NCBI GenBank assembly: GCA_028277515.1
Contig: JANQGC010000103.1
Location: 1 to 5,528 of the forward strand
Origin: Anaerolineae bacterium
GTDB lineage: Bacteria; Chloroflexota; Anaerolineae; Promineifilales; Promineifilaceae
DNA length: 5,528 nt
Direction: 5' to 3'
The notes below the pieces were generated by a model. It was given only the letters and a program-made list of their open reading frames with translations. It searched no databases and was not told the DNA's origin. Position numbers and translations under genes: made by a program. The first letter of the stretch is position 1; each line of letters opens with the position of its first letter. Below, piece by piece: positions 5,027 through 5,528 of the stretch.

Positions 5027-5528
5027 ATGAAAGATAATTACATTCACGGGTACCACTTAAAAGAAAATACCCGCCTGCAAGACCAGGCCTCAACCCTGGT
5101 TGAACTTCTGCACTCCGATACTTATTACCCGGCGGGCAGTAAGGTCTTAGAAGCAGGATGCGGCGTGGGTGCGCAAACGATCACACTGGCCAAATACAGT
5201 CCGGACGCCCATTTCACATCCATTGACATCTCGGCCGAATCCCTGGCCCAGGCACAAGCGAAAATAAATGAGGCCGGCCACAAAAATGTCACCTTCCAAC
5301 AAGCGGACATTTTCGATCTCCCCTTTAACCAGGCTGGCTTCGACCATATTTTTGTTTGTTTTGTCCTCGAACACCTCACTGATCCTATTGGCGCGTTGCA
5401 AGCGCTTAAAGAGGTGCTCAAACCTGGCGGAACGATTACCGTCATTGAGGGGGATCATGGATCGACTTATTTTCACCCGGACAGCACCTATGCGCAGAAG
5501 GCGGTCCAATGCCAGGTCGACTTGCAGG
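5027..5528 (+). CDS. SAM-dependent class I methyltransferase, N-terminal part (cut by window edge)
   Basis: An open frame from ATG 5027 reaches the window end without a stop (167 codons plus one base). It begins MKDNYIHGYHLKENTRLQDQ and continues with a class I Rossmann methyltransferase fold. Motif I is VLEAGCGVG (40-48), the glycine-rich SAM-binding loop. D67 in FTSIDIS is the acidic residue expected to bind the ribose hydroxyls. D94 in QQADI is the adenine-side acidic position. FVLEHL (112-117) and LKPGG (131-135) match the later conserved motifs of UbiE-like enzymes. The acceptor substrate normally depends on the N-terminal cap and C-terminal part; the latter is missing here, so the reaction cannot be specified. 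Translation probably begins on a leaderless or nearly leaderless mRNA from TATAAT at 5013. The gene is on the same strand as the VWA gene, 114 nt downstream, but appears independently transcribed. Confidence 0.9.
   Translation, partial: MKDNYIHGYHLKENTRLQDQASTLVELLHSDTYYPAGSKVLEAGCGVGAQTITLAKYSPDAHFTSIDISAESLAQAQAKINEAGHKNVTFQQADIFDLPFNQAGFDHIFVCFVLEHLTDPIGALQALKEVLKPGGTITVIEGDHGSTYFHPDSTYAQKAVQCQVDLQ

Noticed and set aside
5125..5509. Two minus-strand open frames opposite the methyltransferase
   Set aside because: The plus strand encodes a clear class I methyltransferase with motifs in order; the reverse frames are shadows.

Overview
The window looks like chromosomal DNA from a free-living bacterium with roughly half G+C. 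The gene set (a membrane-anchored phospholipase D-like protein, a YfbK-type von Willebrand A lipoprotein, a class I methyltransferase) and the style of the short palindromic repeats suggest Chloroflexota (Anaerolineae-like). That assignment is inference from general resemblance; no marker gene is present.

Layout, left to right. Positions 1-106 hold the start of a small membrane protein gene on the minus strand, cut by the window edge. Positions 139-247 hold a 109-bp non-coding insertion with 12-bp imperfect terminal inverted repeats, flanked by a perfect 9-bp direct duplication. Inside it is a head-to-head pair of hairpins, each starting with TGTAG. Positions 244-2913 (minus) encode an 889-residue protein with about seven N-terminal membrane helices and an exported part carrying two HKD phospholipase D motifs. 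Its stop codon lies within the insertion. Positions 2914-3226 are a divergent intergenic region dominated by three hairpins that end in GTTCTACA. Positions 3227-4912 (plus) encode a complete VWA-domain lipoprotein of the YfbK family. Positions 4913-5026 carry a 15-bp hairpin with the same GTTCTACA tail, then a promoter with a perfect TATAAT. Positions 5027-5528 (plus) are the first 167 codons of a SAM-dependent methyltransferase that runs off the window.

How the parts relate. The PLD-like gene and the small membrane gene probably formed an operon: removing the insertion and one duplication copy restores an in-frame TAG stop only 19 nt before the small gene's ATG. The VWA gene is divergent from the PLD gene, and the methyltransferase appears to have its own promoter with almost no 5' leader. 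No shared pathway is evident.

The most noteworthy non-coding signal is the family of hairpins sharing a GTAG head (CTAC tail on the other strand). Stems differ between copies but stay self-complementary through paired changes. This is the architecture of REP/REPIN elements mobilised by RAYT (TnpA_REP) transposases, although no such transposase is in the window. I see no defence system, CRISPR array or RNA gene.
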